Shown: positions 45,013 to 53,968 of the stretch, piece after piece
Position numbering within the stretch: the first letter of the stretch is position 1
How the letters are laid out: each line of letters opens with the position of its first letter
Source of the DNA: JAUWTJ01 sp965603015
GTDB taxonomy: Bacteria; Pseudomonadota; Alphaproteobacteria; M2410
Direction of reading: 5' to 3'
Assembly (NCBI GenBank): GCA_965603015.1
Contig: CBFDBJ010000003.1
Coordinates: 36,309-100,308 of the forward strand
Length of the DNA stretch: 64,000 bases
Notes under the pieces: model-generated
What the model saw: the letters and a program-made list of their open reading frames with translations, nothing else
Databases searched by the model: none
What the model was told of the DNA's origin: nothing
Program-made: the position numbers and the translations under genes

Positions 45013-45741
45013 ATGCATGCATCGGAGGGGTTTACCCGATACCTGGACGAATCGCAGCATACTTTGGACGCAGCAAATCTTGACGCGTTGTTCCTGGATG
45101 TTGTGGATAGATTTTTTGGCTTCCCGCTGGTTACCTATGGTAACGCCTTGCAGCGAGGCAAGATGGATGAAACCTTTATTTCCACAACCGTTTGCAACGG
45201 GTGGTGGTCTCATTACGTGGATGAAGATTACGCGCAAGTCGATCCGGTGTTTTCTCTGCTGCCCTACAGGAGCAGCCCTTTTGCCTGGATGGAGAGTCTG
45301 GAGACTGCTGCCGAGCGGGGGCAACAATGTCTTCGCGAGAGCGAGGAGGCGGGGCTCACAAACGGGGTGTCACTGAGCCTGCGCGGGCCAGGACAGTTCT
45401 ACGCCGTTTCCTTTGCCGGGCGCCCTGACAAGGCCACCAAGCCCGAGATGGCTGCGCTCAATGCTATTTCGAACCTCTACCACGCCCAGCGACAGGAGTT
45501 ATCGGACGGCGAGCCTGACGGCGCACTGACACCTGCCGAATTGCGATACCTGGGGTGGATTGCGCAGGGCAAGACCATCAGCGAAACTGCAGAAATTTGT
45601 GGGGTCGCTGATATTTCCGTCTCAAAACGGTTGAGCGAATCCTATCAAAAGCTTGGGGAGAATGGCCGTGTAAGAACCGTGCTCAAGCTTGTCGGATTGG
45701 GGGTTCTCGCTCCCGACTGGTTCCGGCCGTGGGATCAATAG
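45013..45741 (+). CDS. LuxR family autoinducer-binding transcription factor
   Basis: A 242-residue quorum-sensing regulator. The N-terminal autoinducer domain includes the WWSHYVDEDYAQVDPVF pocket (conserved Trp, Tyr, Asp) and FAWMES. The C-terminal LuxR-type helix-turn-helix is LTPAELRYLGWIAQGKT...VSKRLSESYQKLG. The start follows AAAGGAAAT. The luxI gene lies 73 bp downstream in the same direction, the arrangement expected of a cognate pair with autoregulation. Confidence 0.92.
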   Translation: MHASEGFTRYLDESQHTLDAANLDALFLDVVDRFFGFPLVTYGNALQRGKMDETFISTTVCNGWWSHYVDEDYAQVDPVFSLLPYRSSPFAWMESLETAAERGQQCLRESEEAGLTNGVSLSLRGPGQFYAVSFAGRPDKATKPEMAALNAISNLYHAQRQELSDGEPDGALTPAELRYLGWIAQGKTISETAEICGVADISVSKRLSESYQKLGENGRVRTVLKLVGLGVLAPDWFRPWDQ

Positions 45742-45814
45742 TATATAGTCTCATACTTCCAACTGCGAAATTATGACTGTAGATATTTGTCTTCTTTTTC
45801 AGAAGGGGAAGACA

Positions 45815-46429
45815 ATGATTGAAATATTTACATTCAAGACAATAAACGCAGCTTCATTCCACGACCAGGCTCGATTGCGCAAAGACGTCTTTATTGACCA
45901 ATACCACTGGCAGGGTGTCTCACAGCATGAGGATATGGAATTCGATCAGTTCGACAATCCACGTGCGCACTACATTCTTGTCCGTGACCGGTATGGAAAG
46001 GCCAGGGGCTGTTGCCGGCTACTACCAACTACAACCCCCTACATGCTTGATACGCTCTGGCCCCAGTTTCTCGGCAACAAGATCCCGCGTTCACCGAAGA
46101 TCTACGAGAACAGCAGGTACGTCGTGGACCCCAGGCTTACCGGAAGTGACTGGAAAGAGGTTCATGCGCTGGTGTCGATTGGCTATATGGAATGCCTTCT
46201 CAATATGGGAGCGGACCAGGCCATTTACTTCGGCCAACTGTCAATCCTGGGCAAGGGACTCGGCAACAAAAGGTCGCTCAACTTTATTCCACTCGGCGAC
46301 GTCCTGCAGCTTGATGGAGAGGACCATATCGCCATCATTACCGAGCCTATAACGCAGGATTATCTTCAGTTTGCCAAGCGAGTACATGGCGAGTCAGAGC
46401 CAGGTATCATCGAACGACTGGTGGCTTGA
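45815..46429 (+). CDS. Acyl-homoserine-lactone synthase (LuxI family)
   Basis: A 204-residue autoinducer synthase that makes an N-acyl-homoserine lactone from SAM and an acyl carrier. Conserved residues are visible: Arg22, Phe26 and Trp32 in RKDVFIDQYHW, Asp45/Asp47 region in DMEFDQFD, Arg68 in CCRLLP, and Glu98/Arg101 in YENSRYVVD. The start at 45815 follows AGAAGGGGAA. The 74-aa gene begins one base after its stop, so it is translationally coupled. The acyl-chain length cannot be read from sequence. Confidence 0.92.
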   Translation: MIEIFTFKTINAASFHDQARLRKDVFIDQYHWQGVSQHEDMEFDQFDNPRAHYILVRDRYGKARGCCRLLPTTTPYMLDTLWPQFLGNKIPRSPKIYENSRYVVDPRLTGSDWKEVHALVSIGYMECLLNMGADQAIYFGQLSILGKGLGNKRSLNFIPLGDVLQLDGEDHIAIITEPITQDYLQFAKRVHGESEPGIIERLVA

Positions 46430-46430
46430 G

Positions 46431-46655
46431 ATGGAACCGAGATTGACCCCGGACCACCTCACGCGCCTTCTTGAATCCTATGAGCCGACCCACGCAGGCA
46501 TTGTCTTCGGTCTCCAGTACATTGCCGAGTCAGCCAGGTTGCTGGGCGAAGACGGGTTTTCAGAGGGCATCCAGTTCGTTGCAGAACAGTATGCCCGCGA
46601 GACATCGATCGATCTGTGGCGGCCGGAGGCCTCTGGCGAAAAGAAGGCCGGATAG
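46431..46655 (+). CDS. Small helical protein coupled to luxI (74 aa)
   Basis: A 74-residue acidic, probably all-helical cytosolic protein (LTPDHLTRLLESYEPTH and AGIVFGLQYIAESARLL form two amphipathic helices). It begins one base after the luxI stop, so translation is almost certainly coupled. The hybrid kinase begins 28 bp later. I do not recognise a family. Its place between signal synthase and kinase suggests a modulator or adaptor in the quorum-sensing pathway, which is inference from position only. Confidence 0.7.
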   Translation: MEPRLTPDHLTRLLESYEPTHAGIVFGLQYIAESARLLGEDGFSEGIQFVAEQYARETSIDLWRPEASGEKKAG

Positions 46656-46683
46656 ATGCCCCGGGTCCACCGAGCGTCCTGCT

Positions 46684-47937
46684 GTGAACAAGAATGAGCT
46701 CCAAACTGTGACGGACAACTTCACCGATGTCTTCTTTATCACCGATGATGTCGGCAAGGTTACAGAAGAAGCCCGCAACCGCTCCCGGAAACTGGAAGCG
46801 ATTGGCCAGCTGACCAGCGGCATCGCCCATGACTACAACAATATGCTCGGCGTGATCATCGGTAATATACAGATGGTCGAGAGGGTTGCCGCGCTTGATG
46901 ACAAGTCGAGAGAACACCTCGGCAAAGCTCTGGCCGCGGCACAGCGGAACGCCGACCTGACGACGAAACTCCTCGGATTTTCCCGCGGGCAACCCCGCAG
47001 GAAACGGCTTACGGCGGCCAACACCTTTATTGCAGGCCTGCAAGGCATTATTGCCACCTCCCTGACCGCCGCCTTCGAGATCAGGGCTGATCTGTCGGAG
47101 GACCTCTGGCTGGTTGATATTGATCCTGCCGAGCTGGAGGACATGGTCCTGAACCTTGCCATCAATGCCCGCGATGCGATGCCAGACGGCGGTGTTCTTA
47201 CCATTAAAACCGTCAACACAGTGCTCGACAAAAACCATGAGGGCCACCCCCCGGAGGGCCCTTCCGGCGACTATGTCGTGATCTCCGTCTCCGACACGGG
47301 CACCGGCATGTCAACAGAGATCCGCGAGCAGATCTTTGATCCGTTCTTCTCGACCAAGGAAACGGGCAAGGGAACCGGTCTCGGCCTCAGCATGGTCCAC
47401 ACCTTTGTTCAGCGGTCGGGTGGTTTCATCATAGTCTATTCCGAACCCGGAGAGGGCTCCACCTTCAATGTCTTTCTGCCCCGGGCGCAAGGGACGGTCG
47501 TTGATGTGACAACGCCGAACGAGGATGCGACCGCCGAGATTTCCCGTGGGTCGGAAACCGTTCTGATTGTTGATGACGAGGACCTCCTTGTTGATCTTGC
47601 CGTCACGCAGCTTGAAGAGCTTGGCTATCGCACCCTCTGCGCCGGCAACGCAGCGCAGGCCCTTGAAATCCTCAAGGCCGACCCGGACATCGATCTTCTG
47701 CTCAGCGACATCATCATGCCAGGCAAGCTGGATGGCTATGACCTGGCGTTGGCGGCAAAGCAGATCCGTCCCTCTGTGAAGATCCTGATGACCAGCGGCC
47801 TTGCAAAAGTCCAAGGGAAATTCACAAACAGTGGCAACGAGACTATCGCCAGACTGGACGCCAACCGGTTGAACAAACCCTACACTCTTGCACAACTGTC
47901 ATCTGCCGTGCGTCACAGGCTGGATGAAAACGACTGA
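46684..47937 (+). CDS. Soluble hybrid histidine kinase in the quorum-sensing operon
   Basis: About 417 residues from a GTG start. The chain has only about 35 residues before the H-box (GQLTSGIAHDYNN, His49), then an HATPase domain (NARDAMPDGG, DTGTGM, GTGLGLS) and a receiver (LIVDDED, LLLSDIIMP). There is no membrane helix and no PAS or other sensor domain. No ATG fits the conserved region; the in-frame upstream ATG at 46471 overlaps the 74-aa gene. It lies 28 bp downstream of that gene, so its activity may be set by the small protein, by expression level, or by partner kinases. Confidence 0.8.
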   Translation: MNKNELQTVTDNFTDVFFITDDVGKVTEEARNRSRKLEAIGQLTSGIAHDYNNMLGVIIGNIQMVERVAALDDKSREHLGKALAAAQRNADLTTKLLGFSRGQPRRKRLTAANTFIAGLQGIIATSLTAAFEIRADLSEDLWLVDIDPAELEDMVLNLAINARDAMPDGGVLTIKTVNTVLDKNHEGHPPEGPSGDYVVISVSDTGTGMSTEIREQIFDPFFSTKETGKGTGLGLSMVHTFVQRSGGFIIVYSEPGEGSTFNVFLPRAQGTVVDVTTPNEDATAEISRGSETVLIVDDEDLLVDLAVTQLEELGYRTLCAGNAAQALEILKADPDIDLLLSDIIMPGKLDGYDLALAAKQIRPSVKILMTSGLAKVQGKFTNSGNETIARLDANRLNKPYTLAQLSSAVRHRLDEND

Positions 47938-47941
47938 ATAT

Positions 47942-48985
47942 CTACTTCAGCCGATTGACGGCCTCCTCGGACAGATCAAGGGTTTTGACAATGCGCTCGC
48001 GCAGGTCTGCCATATCGACGCCTTCGGTGCTCTTTTGTCCCGCCATGTAGCGGGCATAGACGCCGTGGATGATGGCAGCTGATTTCCAGCGATTGAATCC
48101 GACGTAATAATCGAGATAGTCAAGATTGCGTCCGGTTCGCGCTTCGTAACGGACGGCCAGCGCACTCCTCGGCGGGAAGCCCGGCGCGCCTGCACCGCCC
48201 AAATTCAGCTCACGCTCTTCTTCGGTCTCGGGCCAGACATTGAGGAAGTATGCAAGGTCCGCGAGCGGATCGCCGAGGGTTGAAATCTCCCAGTCGACAA
48301 CAGCGGCAACGCGCGCATCCGGCCCGAAGAGCACATTGTGCAGCGCATAATCGCCGTGGACCACGCGAGCCTTGCCCTGATCCGGCAGGTTCTCAAGGAA
48401 GAAGTCCCGCAAGGCATGGGCTCGCGGATCATCCATTTGAGCCGGCTCGACCGAGGCCTCCCAGGAGCGATACCAGGTCTTCAGCTGCCTACCGACGTAG
48501 GAATCCTTTTTACCAAGATCCCCCAAACCGATTTCATCCGGATCAAGAGAATGAAGATCAGCAAGGACATCGACCATATTGAAGGCCATGGCCTCACGCT
48601 TTTCCAGCGGGATCCAGGCCTCGGTTTCTTCCCGGGTATAAAGCGGTCGGCCATCAATCAGCCCCATGATGTAAAACCAGGCGCCGGTCACGTCAGGGTC
48701 TTCGCAAAAGCCGATGGCTTCGGGGACCGGAACGGGCGTTGGTCCGAGCGCGGATATGAGCGACCACTCACGGCCCATGTCGTGCGCCTTTGGCAGCAGC
48801 ACGCCCTGCGGCGGGCGGCGGATCACGGCCCCCGTGCCGTTCACATCCTCGAGCTTGTAGGTCAGATTAGAGTGACCGCCCTCAAGGCGGATCCACTCAA
48901 AGGGGGGCGTTAGGGTTTCAACGTTCTCCCTGATCCAGCGCTCTACAGCCGGGATGTCGTAGCCTTCAGCTTGACGGTCAGTCAT
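47942..48985 (-). CDS. Aminoglycoside-phosphotransferase-fold kinase (acyl-CoA dehydrogenase-associated type)
   Basis: A 347-residue APH/choline-kinase-like protein. The N-terminal GGHSNLTYKL loop, the catalytic HGDYALHNVLF and the metal-binding DWEISTLGDPLADLAY are present. Bacterial members of this subgroup are often near acyl-CoA dehydrogenases and resemble the kinase domain of ACAD10/11, which phosphorylates hydroxyacyl-CoA compounds. It is convergent with the hybrid kinase with a 4-bp gap. The substrate is unproven. Confidence 0.87.
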   Translation of the reverse strand: MTDRQAEGYDIPAVERWIRENVETLTPPFEWIRLEGGHSNLTYKLEDVNGTGAVIRRPPQGVLLPKAHDMGREWSLISALGPTPVPVPEAIGFCEDPDVTGAWFYIMGLIDGRPLYTREETEAWIPLEKREAMAFNMVDVLADLHSLDPDEIGLGDLGKKDSYVGRQLKTWYRSWEASVEPAQMDDPRAHALRDFFLENLPDQGKARVVHGDYALHNVLFGPDARVAAVVDWEISTLGDPLADLAYFLNVWPETEEERELNLGGAGAPGFPPRSALAVRYEARTGRNLDYLDYYVGFNRWKSAAIIHGVYARYMAGQKSTEGVDMADLRERIVKTLDLSEEAVNRLK

Positions 48986-49070
48986 TGAGTGTCACCCTTG
49001 TTTTTCTTTTACCCTAGCGGCCCGACACGCTCACATTCAATGGAATCATCTACAACCGCCTAAACGGCGT

Positions 49071-50036
49071 TCAATCCCTCATCTCGTCGACGTCGCACTG
49101 ATACCAACCGGAGTCATCAAAGAAGTGCATCTTGCTTCCCCGTCCGACCAGCTTGCCGTCGGCAATTAGACGCCCATCTGGTAGCGTCAGTTCAAACTCT
49201 TTCGGAGCGAGTATCTTTCCGTTCTCAAAGGCGGAGAGATATACGGTGGCCAATGGATCATCATATTGTCCTGAGAACAGGATTCGCTCCTTACCCACAG
49301 CGAATTGATGGCACCCCTTTAAGGGTGTAGGCCAATAGGTCTTCTGAAAATATTCTCCGATCTTACAAACCGAAAACTCAGTATAGTAATAGATGTAAGC
49401 GTTGGAATCAAAAACGTTGAGTGCGTAACAATCTGATATCCAATCATGGCCCTCGCTGGGCTCGTAATGCCATAGTAAGTCACCACTTGGATCAAAACAG
49501 TTCAGCCCTGACCAACCAATCGGGTCCGGTCCAGGCCCGCCCCAGCCGAAATTGCCGAATACCCCTTCATCAAAGTAGGCCACCCAAATTCGACCCAATT
49601 CATCAATAGCCAGGGTCGCTACTCCATCGCCCAACAGAATCTCGGTTTGATCCCCGCTTATCGGGTCAATGATCATGGCATTTTTGTCGAAGTCATTTTC
49701 AGCGCGCCATTCACAGCGAGAACTGGCAACCAGAAACTTGCCATCAGGAAAAACATCGAAGACAGGAAAGGTAAAGTCCAAATTGTCAATCCCATATTCC
49801 GTCCTGTTATTACCATTCACTTGAACAAGACGAAAGGAGACCTTTGCATCCATTGTTATTTTTGGAAAGATTGCCCCACCAGGCCCGGCAGCCTTCTCTT
49901 CAACAGCCCTTTTCGCCGCCGATTCAACAAACAAGAAGAGGCCGCTTCCAGAGCTGGAAACATAGCTGCGAACATGCGAGTAATTGTCGGATGGGTAAGG
50001 AATTTCCGAAACTTTTTTTAACGATGCTCTCTTCAA
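49071..50036 (-). CDS. Hypothetical protein, probable beta-propeller (321 aa)
   Basis: I do not recognise a family. The 321-residue sequence has a repeated pattern of short strands with Asp/Gly/Trp turns (DELGRIWVAYFDEG, DPSGDLLWHYEPSEG, FDSNAYIYYYTEF). That pattern suggests a WD40/NHL-like beta-propeller. There is no signal peptide or membrane segment. Base composition is clearly AT-richer than the flanking genes, indicating recent arrival. It stands alone between the phosphotransferase and aminotransferase genes. Confidence 0.6.
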   Translation of the reverse strand: MKRASLKKVSEIPYPSDNYSHVRSYVSSSGSGLFLFVESAAKRAVEEKAAGPGGAIFPKITMDAKVSFRLVQVNGNNRTEYGIDNLDFTFPVFDVFPDGKFLVASSRCEWRAENDFDKNAMIIDPISGDQTEILLGDGVATLAIDELGRIWVAYFDEGVFGNFGWGGPGPDPIGWSGLNCFDPSGDLLWHYEPSEGHDWISDCYALNVFDSNAYIYYYTEFSVCKIGEYFQKTYWPTPLKGCHQFAVGKERILFSGQYDDPLATVYLSAFENGKILAPKEFELTLPDGRLIADGKLVGRGSKMHFFDDSGWYQCDVDEMRD

Positions 50037-50117
50037 GTTTCCGACTCCGCGACTATATTTGATATTGTACAGGCCTTACCAATGCAAAAGAACTATATTC
50101 TACAACCACCGTTTCAC

Positions 50118-51497
50118 TCACACCAGCAGCCCCGGTCTTTCCTTCTCGATCATTGGCTTGAGCTCTTCCAGAGTTTCGGCGACCGCTGCCACAGCTTCGT
50201 CAATTTCCGCTTCGCCCATCGGGGTTGAGACGGCGAACATCAGGCGGCTGGCGGAGAAGATGCTGCGCCGGACGAGGCCGAGATGGAAGGCTTTGGTGAT
50301 GTGCCCGGCGTCAAGCATCGAGCCGAGCGAGCCGCGGGCGTTTTGCGCCGGTTCATCCGTGAAGAGAACATTGGCCAGCGACGCCGTGCCCGAGGCGTGG
50401 CCCCGGATGCCGGCCTCTGCAAAAGCCTGCGTGATGCCGGTGCGCAATCTGTCGCCCAGTGCATTGATGCGGTCCGAAGCGGCCTGATCAAAGGCGGTCA
50501 TGGCGGCAAGGCCTGCGGCCATGGTGAGCGGATTGCCGGAGAAGGTCGAGGCATGCATCACCGGCTCGGCGCGTTCGGGATTGAAGACATCCATCAAATC
50601 CCTGCGCCCGCCGATGGCCCCGGCAGGCAGACCGCCGCCGATGATCTTGCCCATGGCGGTGAGGTCCGGCGTCACGCCAAGGATCTGCTGCATGCCGCCT
50701 TCGGCGGCGCGCAGGGTGATCACCTCATCAAAAATCAGGAGGATGCCGTGCTTCTCAGTGACCTCGCGCAGCGCCTTCAAATACTCGCGAGTGGCCGGGA
50801 CCATGCCCATTGAGCCGAGCATGGGCTCGACGATGACGGCGGCGAGCTCCGGCGCATTGGTCTCAATAAGCCGCATCGCGACCTCGGCATTGTTGAGCGG
50901 GGTGACCACGGCATCATCAAGCGCGGACTGCGGGATCGAGGCATCAACGGGCAGGCTGACCGGGCGGTCGACCTGCCCGGCCTTGTGTGGCAGCGGCACG
51001 AGCGAGACTTCGGCCAGCTCATAGGAGCCGTGATAGCCGCCCTCCATTTTCATCACCTTGTCGCGGCCCGTCACCGCCCGGGCGCATCTCAGAGCCATCA
51101 AGGTGGCCTCGGTGCCCGACGAGCAAAACCGCATCGTTTCAACAGAAGGCACGCGGGAGACGATGAGTTCGGCGAGTTCGACCTGAGAACGGGTTGGCGC
51201 GGCAAGGGCCGAGCCGAGAGCGACCTGCCGCGTGACCGCCTCCACCACCGGCGCAAAGGCGTGGCCGTGAATGAGCGAGGTGAAATTATTCATGAAGTCG
51301 ATGAGAGCGTGGCCGTCCTCATCGAAAATGCGGCAGCCCTCCCCGTGGGTCATGAACAGCGGATAGGGCATGAAGTGGGCCGAGGCGCGGGTGTCGCCGC
51401 CAGGCATCACCTGTTTGGCGCCCTCGATGAGCGCGGCTGATTTCGGGCTCCAGTCCCGGTAAAGCTGCTCAAGGTCCGCTGTGGTTTCTGCGGTCAT
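50118..51497 (-). CDS. Class III aminotransferase (glutamate-1-semialdehyde aminomutase-like)
   Basis: A 459-residue PLP enzyme. GTEATLMALRCAR, the GGYHGSYE segment, the cofactor aspartate in LLIFDEVIT and the Schiff-base Lys284 in MGKIIGGGLP are present. It resembles HemL but has a longer N-terminus and alters the FDEVMTGFR stretch. It is therefore more likely an aminotransferase of a secondary pathway than the tetrapyrrole enzyme. The substrate is unknown. It diverges from an SDR gene. Confidence 0.85.
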   Translation of the reverse strand: MTAETTADLEQLYRDWSPKSAALIEGAKQVMPGGDTRASAHFMPYPLFMTHGEGCRIFDEDGHALIDFMNNFTSLIHGHAFAPVVEAVTRQVALGSALAAPTRSQVELAELIVSRVPSVETMRFCSSGTEATLMALRCARAVTGRDKVMKMEGGYHGSYELAEVSLVPLPHKAGQVDRPVSLPVDASIPQSALDDAVVTPLNNAEVAMRLIETNAPELAAVIVEPMLGSMGMVPATREYLKALREVTEKHGILLIFDEVITLRAAEGGMQQILGVTPDLTAMGKIIGGGLPAGAIGGRRDLMDVFNPERAEPVMHASTFSGNPLTMAAGLAAMTAFDQAASDRINALGDRLRTGITQAFAEAGIRGHASGTASLANVLFTDEPAQNARGSLGSMLDAGHITKAFHLGLVRRSIFSASRLMFAVSTPMGEAEIDEAVAAVAETLEELKPMIEKERPGLLV

Positions 51498-51607
51498 GCT
51501 GCGTCCTCCGTTTGGGCAAGCTTAGGGTGAAGGTTTCGGGAAGTCCAACGTGTTCACTTGTGCTAGGCTTGCTCAAAATGCATTGGTGCAACAATGAGGA
51601 AACGCCC

Positions 51608-52387
51608 ATGGACCCCATCCAAAAACTCTCCCGCACGGTTGCGGGCAAAATCGTCTTAATCACCGGCGCGGCCAGCGGTATGGGCCGGGCGACGGCGCAT
51701 GCCTTTGCCGATGACGGCGCCCATGTGGCGGTCACCGATATCAACGGCGACGGCGTCGAGGCCGTGGTTGCCGAGATCACCGAGGCAGGCGGTTCGGCCC
51801 GGAGCTGGGCGCTTGATGTATCGGACAGGACGGCGATTGCGCGTACTATTGACGAGGTGGCGGCGCATTTCGGCGGGCTCGATATCCTGATCAACAACGC
51901 CGGGGTCGGCGCGTTTTGTGCCTTTGACGATCCGGCCTATGATGCGGCGTGGGACCGCGCTATTGCCGTCATGCTGGAGGCGCAGCGTCACGCCATCCGG
52001 GCCGCGCTGCCATACCTCAGAAAATCGAGCAGTCCGCGCATTGTCAATGTCAGCTCGACCGAAGGGCTCGGGGCGACGCCGCTCGACTCGGCCTATTCCG
52101 TTGCCAAACATGCCGTGATCGGATTAACGCGCTCGCTCGCTGTTGATTTTGGCCGCGAAGGCATCACGGTCAATTGTATTTGCCCCGGCCCGATCAACAC
52201 CGGCATGACTGCGGCGATCCCGGACGAGCACAAGGAAATCTTCGCCAAACGCCGGGTGCCGATGCGCCGCTACGGGACCCCGGAAGAGGTCGCCCATGTG
52301 ACGCTGTCGGTGTGCCTGCCGGCGTCGAGTTACCTCAACGGCGTGGTCATTCCGGTCGACGGCGGCATGACGATCAAGAACGCGTGA
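51608..52387 (+). CDS. Short-chain dehydrogenase/reductase (SDR)
   Basis: A 259-residue classical SDR. The cofactor loop is TGAASGMGRA, NNAG lies at the usual place, and the active site has Ser in VSSTEG with Tyr and Lys in YSVAK. The C-terminus VDGGMTIKNA is typical. The start at 51608 follows GAGGAAAC. It may work with the divergent aminotransferase on the same pathway, but the substrate is unknown. Confidence 0.88.
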   Translation: MDPIQKLSRTVAGKIVLITGAASGMGRATAHAFADDGAHVAVTDINGDGVEAVVAEITEAGGSARSWALDVSDRTAIARTIDEVAAHFGGLDILINNAGVGAFCAFDDPAYDAAWDRAIAVMLEAQRHAIRAALPYLRKSSSPRIVNVSSTEGLGATPLDSAYSVAKHAVIGLTRSLAVDFGREGITVNCICPGPINTGMTAAIPDEHKEIFAKRRVPMRRYGTPEEVAHVTLSVCLPASSYLNGVVIPVDGGMTIKNA

Positions 52388-52400
52388 GAGCCGGGGCGCG

Positions 52401-53165
52401 CTAGCCTTCAAAGGTCTTCCAGTCATCCGGCGCGGCACTTATGTAGCCTTCCTGAAGACGCCCGCCATGGGGCGCCAGCACCTTGCTCACAAGCGCTGCC
52501 AGATCCGCCATGTCGCCGCCTGCAAAGCTTGATGCAAAGGCGCTTTCAAAGGCATCGGCAAATTCAGCATCTTCGGCGCGCAGACACCGGATGAAGGATT
52601 TTGCGGCCCCGGACCAGTGCCCGTTGGCGCGCAAATGAAAATCACCGAGAGCCTGATACAAAGGCACAAGGGTCGCATGGACAATACCCTGGTCTGTGAC
52701 GCCCTCAAGATCATCCAGCAGCGCCGAGATTGTGAAGCGGCGAATATCAAGATCGGCTTGTGAAAGCGATGGCGGGCCCTCTTCGATCACCTTCTGCGCG
52801 CACTTCTTTTGCTGCACCAGAGCAGGATGCTCGCCAGGGATCATGATGCCACCCGCCACAAGATGCGGCATGACACACATGCCGCGCTGCCGGTCCTTGT
52901 CAAAGTAAAAATTTTGAGCTTTTGGATTGTGGACGAAAAACTCGATGAGCCAGCCCTCCTCGATGACAGTCTTTCTGTGTACGTCCTCGAAGTCCTCATC
53001 GAACAATACGGCGATGTCTATGTCAGACGTTGGTGTGCCCTCGCCGCGGGTGATCGATCCGCCGACGAAAGCGCCAAGCGCGCCAGGATAGTGTTTTGCT
53101 AGGGCGCGCTTTGCCGTTTCGAAAAAGTCGGGTGATTTGGCGATCTGCGCCACACTGTCTGCCAT
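52401..53165 (-). CDS. Nucleotidyltransferase-domain protein
   Basis: A 254-residue protein with a pol-beta-like nucleotidyltransferase fold. GGSITRGEG and the catalytic SDIDIAV (Asp48, Asp50) are present, followed by a helical domain of about 150 residues. Related stand-alone proteins adenylylate small molecules or act as minimal nucleotidyltransferases. The start at 53165 has GGGAGG six bases upstream; the longer frame runs into an intergenic repeat. No HEPN partner is adjacent, so a toxin-antitoxin role is not supported. Confidence 0.78.
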   Translation of the reverse strand: MADSVAQIAKSPDFFETAKRALAKHYPGALGAFVGGSITRGEGTPTSDIDIAVLFDEDFEDVHRKTVIEEGWLIEFFVHNPKAQNFYFDKDRQRGMCVMPHLVAGGIMIPGEHPALVQQKKCAQKVIEEGPPSLSQADLDIRRFTISALLDDLEGVTDQGIVHATLVPLYQALGDFHLRANGHWSGAAKSFIRCLRAEDAEFADAFESAFASSFAGGDMADLAALVSKVLAPHGGRLQEGYISAAPDDWKTFEG

Positions 53166-53222
53166 TGTCATCCTCCCTGGTTGGCAGACATTGGACAACA
53201 CATCATAAGGTAAAACAACAGT

Positions 53223-53377
53223 TGTCATCCCGGATGCGGTGCAACATGTCAATGTTGCTCCGCTGGTCCGGGACCCACACCGAGACTTAGGCCCCCAGCT
53301 TTCAGGCGTGCAATGCACGCCCTGCCGCGCAGAGACCAGCATTGCATCACTGCGTGCTGCAAAGCATCCGGGGTGAC
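53223..53377. repeat. Intergenic element with inverted ends (gtcatcccgg type)
   Basis: A 155-bp segment is bounded by GTCATCCCGGATGC (53223-53236) and GCATCCGGGGTGAC (53364-53377), inverted copies with one mismatch. It has the same kind of ends as 12776-12905. It sits between the nucleotidyltransferase and GyrI-like genes, holds no gene, and can fold on itself. Confidence 0.6.
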
Positions 53378-53406
53378 GACAGGGGGTGATGACAGGGGGA
53401 TCGATC

Positions 53407-53940
53407 TCACTTCACCGGGATATACAAATCAAACTCGCCCTTGCCTGTCATCGGATTCATGCGCTCGTCGTAGAGCTCGAAGTCGGGCACGCGGGCGTGT
53501 TCAAGCCCCGAGTTCGGCAGCCATGTGCCCCAGATATAGTGCACGGATTTTTGCAGATCGTTGTGCAAGGTGTCATCGCCGGTCTTGTGGGTGAAGACGG
53601 CAAACCTGTGCGCCGGGATGGTGCGCGCGACCATGCCGGCGGGGGTCGCATCAAAGCTGTTAACGGCAACCGCAGCCATATAGTCGAAGTTCTCTTCATC
53701 GAGCGCGGTGGGAAAACACACGCCATAGGTCGCGCCTTCGATGCGGGCCTTGATCTCGCCCATACGCGGCGCGAATACATTCCAGAGGTCCGGGATGCCC
53801 TTTTTTGTCTCATCGTTAAAGTTGGCCATCATACCGATAACCCTGATCTCTTTCGTCTCGACGAACTTTGGTTCCATGGTGATGTTCTCCTTCCTGTGAA
53901 CAAGATGAGAAAGGTCGGGGGCCGCGAAGGCTTCTGACAT
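53407..53940 (-). CDS. GyrI-like / AraC effector-binding domain protein
   Basis: A 177-residue stand-alone effector-binding-domain protein. Strands such as KFVETKEIRVIGM, the central TYGVCF and the ligand-pocket stretch IPAHRFAVFTHK, plus the C-terminal FELYDERM...EFDLYIPV, are typical. Such proteins bind small hydrophobic or cationic molecules. The start at 53940 has a near-perfect AAAGGAGG; a second ATG at 53877 also has AAGGAG, so a 156-residue form may be made. Confidence 0.85.
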   Translation of the reverse strand: MSEAFAAPDLSHLVHRKENITMEPKFVETKEIRVIGMMANFNDETKKGIPDLWNVFAPRMGEIKARIEGATYGVCFPTALDEENFDYMAAVAVNSFDATPAGMVARTIPAHRFAVFTHKTGDDTLHNDLQKSVHYIWGTWLPNSGLEHARVPDFELYDERMNPMTGKGEFDLYIPVK

Positions 53941-53968
53941 GTGTTACCTCCTTTAGTCTCTTCACCGT

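Noticed and set aside
52401..53165. Nucleotidyltransferase as half of a MNT/HEPN toxin-antitoxin pair
   Set aside because: The protein is longer than minimal antitoxin nucleotidyltransferases and no HEPN gene is adjacent.
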